Origin: Peteryoungia rhizophila
Lineage (GTDB): Bacteria; Pseudomonadota; Alphaproteobacteria; Rhizobiales; Rhizobiaceae
Direction of reading: 5' to 3'
DNA: 64,000 nucleotides
Assembly: GCF_004912145.1 (NCBI RefSeq)
Contig: NZ_STGT01000001.1
Span: 1,116,001 to 1,180,000 of the forward strand
This document shows, piece after piece, positions 63,115 through 64,000 of this stretch. Numbering within the stretch: position 1 is the stretch's first letter; each line of letters opens with the position of its first letter. The notes beneath the pieces were generated by a model. It saw nothing but the letters and a program-made list of their open reading frames with translations. It ran no database searches and was not told the origin of the DNA. The position numbers were made by a program, and so were the translations under genes.

Positions 63115-63561
63115 ATGGCCCATGACCGTACGATCCCCGACCGCTCCGAATCCGCCACATGGTTGGCGAGCCAGCTGGCACGTGGTTTCACCCGCGCGCT
63201 GCACGCACGCGCGGCCAAGCTCGGCTTCTCTCCGGGTCAGTTTCCGATCCTGATCGAACTCTGGGAGGAAGAAGGGCTGACCCAGAGGCAGCTTCTCGAC
63301 CGCGTCGACGTGGAACAGGCGACGATCGCCAACACGCTCGCGCGCATGGAGCGCGACGGGCTGATCGAGCGCCGTGTGCATCCCACGGACAAGCGGGCGC
63401 AACAGATCTTCCTGACAGCGAAGGCGCGCGACATGCGCGAGGAAGCGCTTGCTGCGGCCGATGAGGCGGAACAAGCTGTCTTCCGCGGTTTTCGCCGCTT
63501 CGAGAAGGAATTACTCAAGGAATACATACGCTGGGCGATCGCCAACGCGCGAAAGCTGTGA
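63115..63561 (+). CDS. MarR-family transcriptional regulator
   Basis: A 148-residue winged-helix regulator of the MarR family. The DNA-binding core is visible as LTQRQLLDRVDVEQATIANTL near residue 53, followed by the wing DGLIERRVHPTDKRAQQI near residue 78. A C-terminal helical dimer region follows. An in-frame GTG at 63103 is an alternative start; neither start has a strong ribosome site. The ligand and target are unknown. The small-RNA region lies directly upstream. Confidence 0.85.
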   Translation: MAHDRTIPDRSESATWLASQLARGFTRALHARAAKLGFSPGQFPILIELWEEEGLTQRQLLDRVDVEQATIANTLARMERDGLIERRVHPTDKRAQQIFLTAKARDMREEALAAADEAEQAVFRGFRRFEKELLKEYIRWAIANARKL

Positions 63562-63667
63562 GCGGACGTTGATAGTGTGTTGAGAAAAATTCGCGGTCAG
63601 AACGCCTCGAAACATGAGGAGGTTTGGTCTATCGTCCGCCGCACTTTCAAATTTGCAGGACATGACC

Positions 63668-64000
63668 ATGACCGATCTCTCCCCCATCCTCGCCAAGGCT
63701 GACGAGGCCCTGCCGCAGAGCCTCGAGCGCCTGTTCGATCTCGTGCGCATCCCGTCGATCTCGACGGATCCGGCCTATAAGGCCGATTGCCGCAAGGCCG
63801 GCGAGTGGCTGGTTTCTGCCCTCTCCGAGCTGGGCTTCGAGGCCTCGCTGCGGGATACGCCCGGTCACCCGATGGTGGTGGCCCATCACGCGGCCGATGC
63901 GGCCGACGCACCGCACGTGCTGTTTTACGGCCATTACGACGTGCAGCCGGTCGATCCGCTCGATCTGTGGGAAGACGATCCCTTCGCGCCCGCGATCAAG
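63668..64000 (+). CDS. M20-family dipeptidase (3' part outside window)
   Basis: The first 111 residues of an M20/M25/M40-type metallopeptidase are visible before the window ends. The first metal motif FYGHYDVQPVDPLDLW lies near residue 88, and the N-terminal LERLFDLVRIPSISTDPAY motif is typical of this group of dipeptidases. AGGA lies seven bases before the ATG at 63668; an ATG at 63662 is closer and less likely. It is unrelated in sequence detail to the M20-like protein at 16555. Confidence 0.88.
   Translation, partial: MTDLSPILAKADEALPQSLERLFDLVRIPSISTDPAYKADCRKAGEWLVSALSELGFEASLRDTPGHPMVVAHHAADAADAPHVLFYGHYDVQPVDPLDLWEDDPFAPAIK

Noticed and set aside
1..64000. CRISPR arrays, insertion sequences, rRNA genes and prophage genes
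   Set aside because: I looked for regularly spaced repeats, transposase motifs, terminal inverted repeats and rRNA segments and found none.

Overview
The window looks like chromosomal DNA of an alphaproteobacterium of the Rhizobiaceae (Rhizobium / Agrobacterium / Ensifer / Shinella relatives). The evidence is the high GC, the rhizobial gene order mgsA-glk-ABC exporter-dapB-gpmA followed by polA, a tad/cpa pilus locus of the rhizobial type, and a possible rhizobial-type small RNA next to polA. No phage, integrase, IS element, CRISPR array or rRNA was seen. Everything is inferred from the sequence alone.

Layout. 1-2541: a PepSY membrane protein (cut by the left edge), a Crp/Fnr-type regulator and a small DUF2946-like protein. 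2662-4467: a GlxA-type AraC regulator and an AT-rich membrane protein of unknown function, followed by about 345 gene-free bases. 4813-18348: a 13.5-kb catabolic cluster. Its leftward operon encodes a solute-binding protein, permease, DapA-family enzyme, a three-module HcnA-HcnB-HcnC fusion oxidoreductase, an ABC ATPase, a hydantoinase-type amidohydrolase and a DUF3830 protein. Two divergent GntR regulators lie upstream. A phosphotriesterase-family gene and a divergent trio (aspartate-dehydrogenase-like, M20-like without its Glu pair, GlcG/HbpS-like) follow. The same 10-bp palindrome core TGGTATACCA lies in the promoters of the transporter operon and of the phosphotriesterase gene, which suggests one GntR regulon. 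18596-20050: tRNA-Ser(GGA), a small membrane protein and msrA.

20307-31840: nucleoside uptake and salvage. A BMP-type ABC importer is followed by cdd, purine nucleoside phosphorylase, deoC and deoA on the + strand, and deoB-add-upp converge on them from the - strand, with an aspartic protease gene in between. Together they turn imported nucleosides into free bases and central-carbon sugar phosphates. 31930-43106: a complete tad pilus locus: TadE/G-like proteins and a CpaC-N-like protein on -, then the Flp pilin (59 aa), CpaA, B, C, D, E, F, TadB and TadC on +. 43120-46742: a 54-aa acidic protein, CoxG-like protein, pncB, a small membrane protein and a hydroxyacid dehydrogenase.

46756-52601: the yejABEF peptide/microcin importer. 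52798-58783: mepA, mgsA, glk, an MsbA-like exporter, dapB and gpmA on +. 58853-62688: a PcaD-like hydrolase and DNA polymerase I on -. 62875-63030: a predicted RNA with three hairpins, each exposing a UCCCCC loop. 63115-64000: a MarR regulator and the start of an M20 dipeptidase.

The most interesting items are the catabolic cluster with its shared operator, the fused oxidoreductase, the M20 homologue lacking its catalytic glutamates, and the triple-hairpin RNA upstream of polA.
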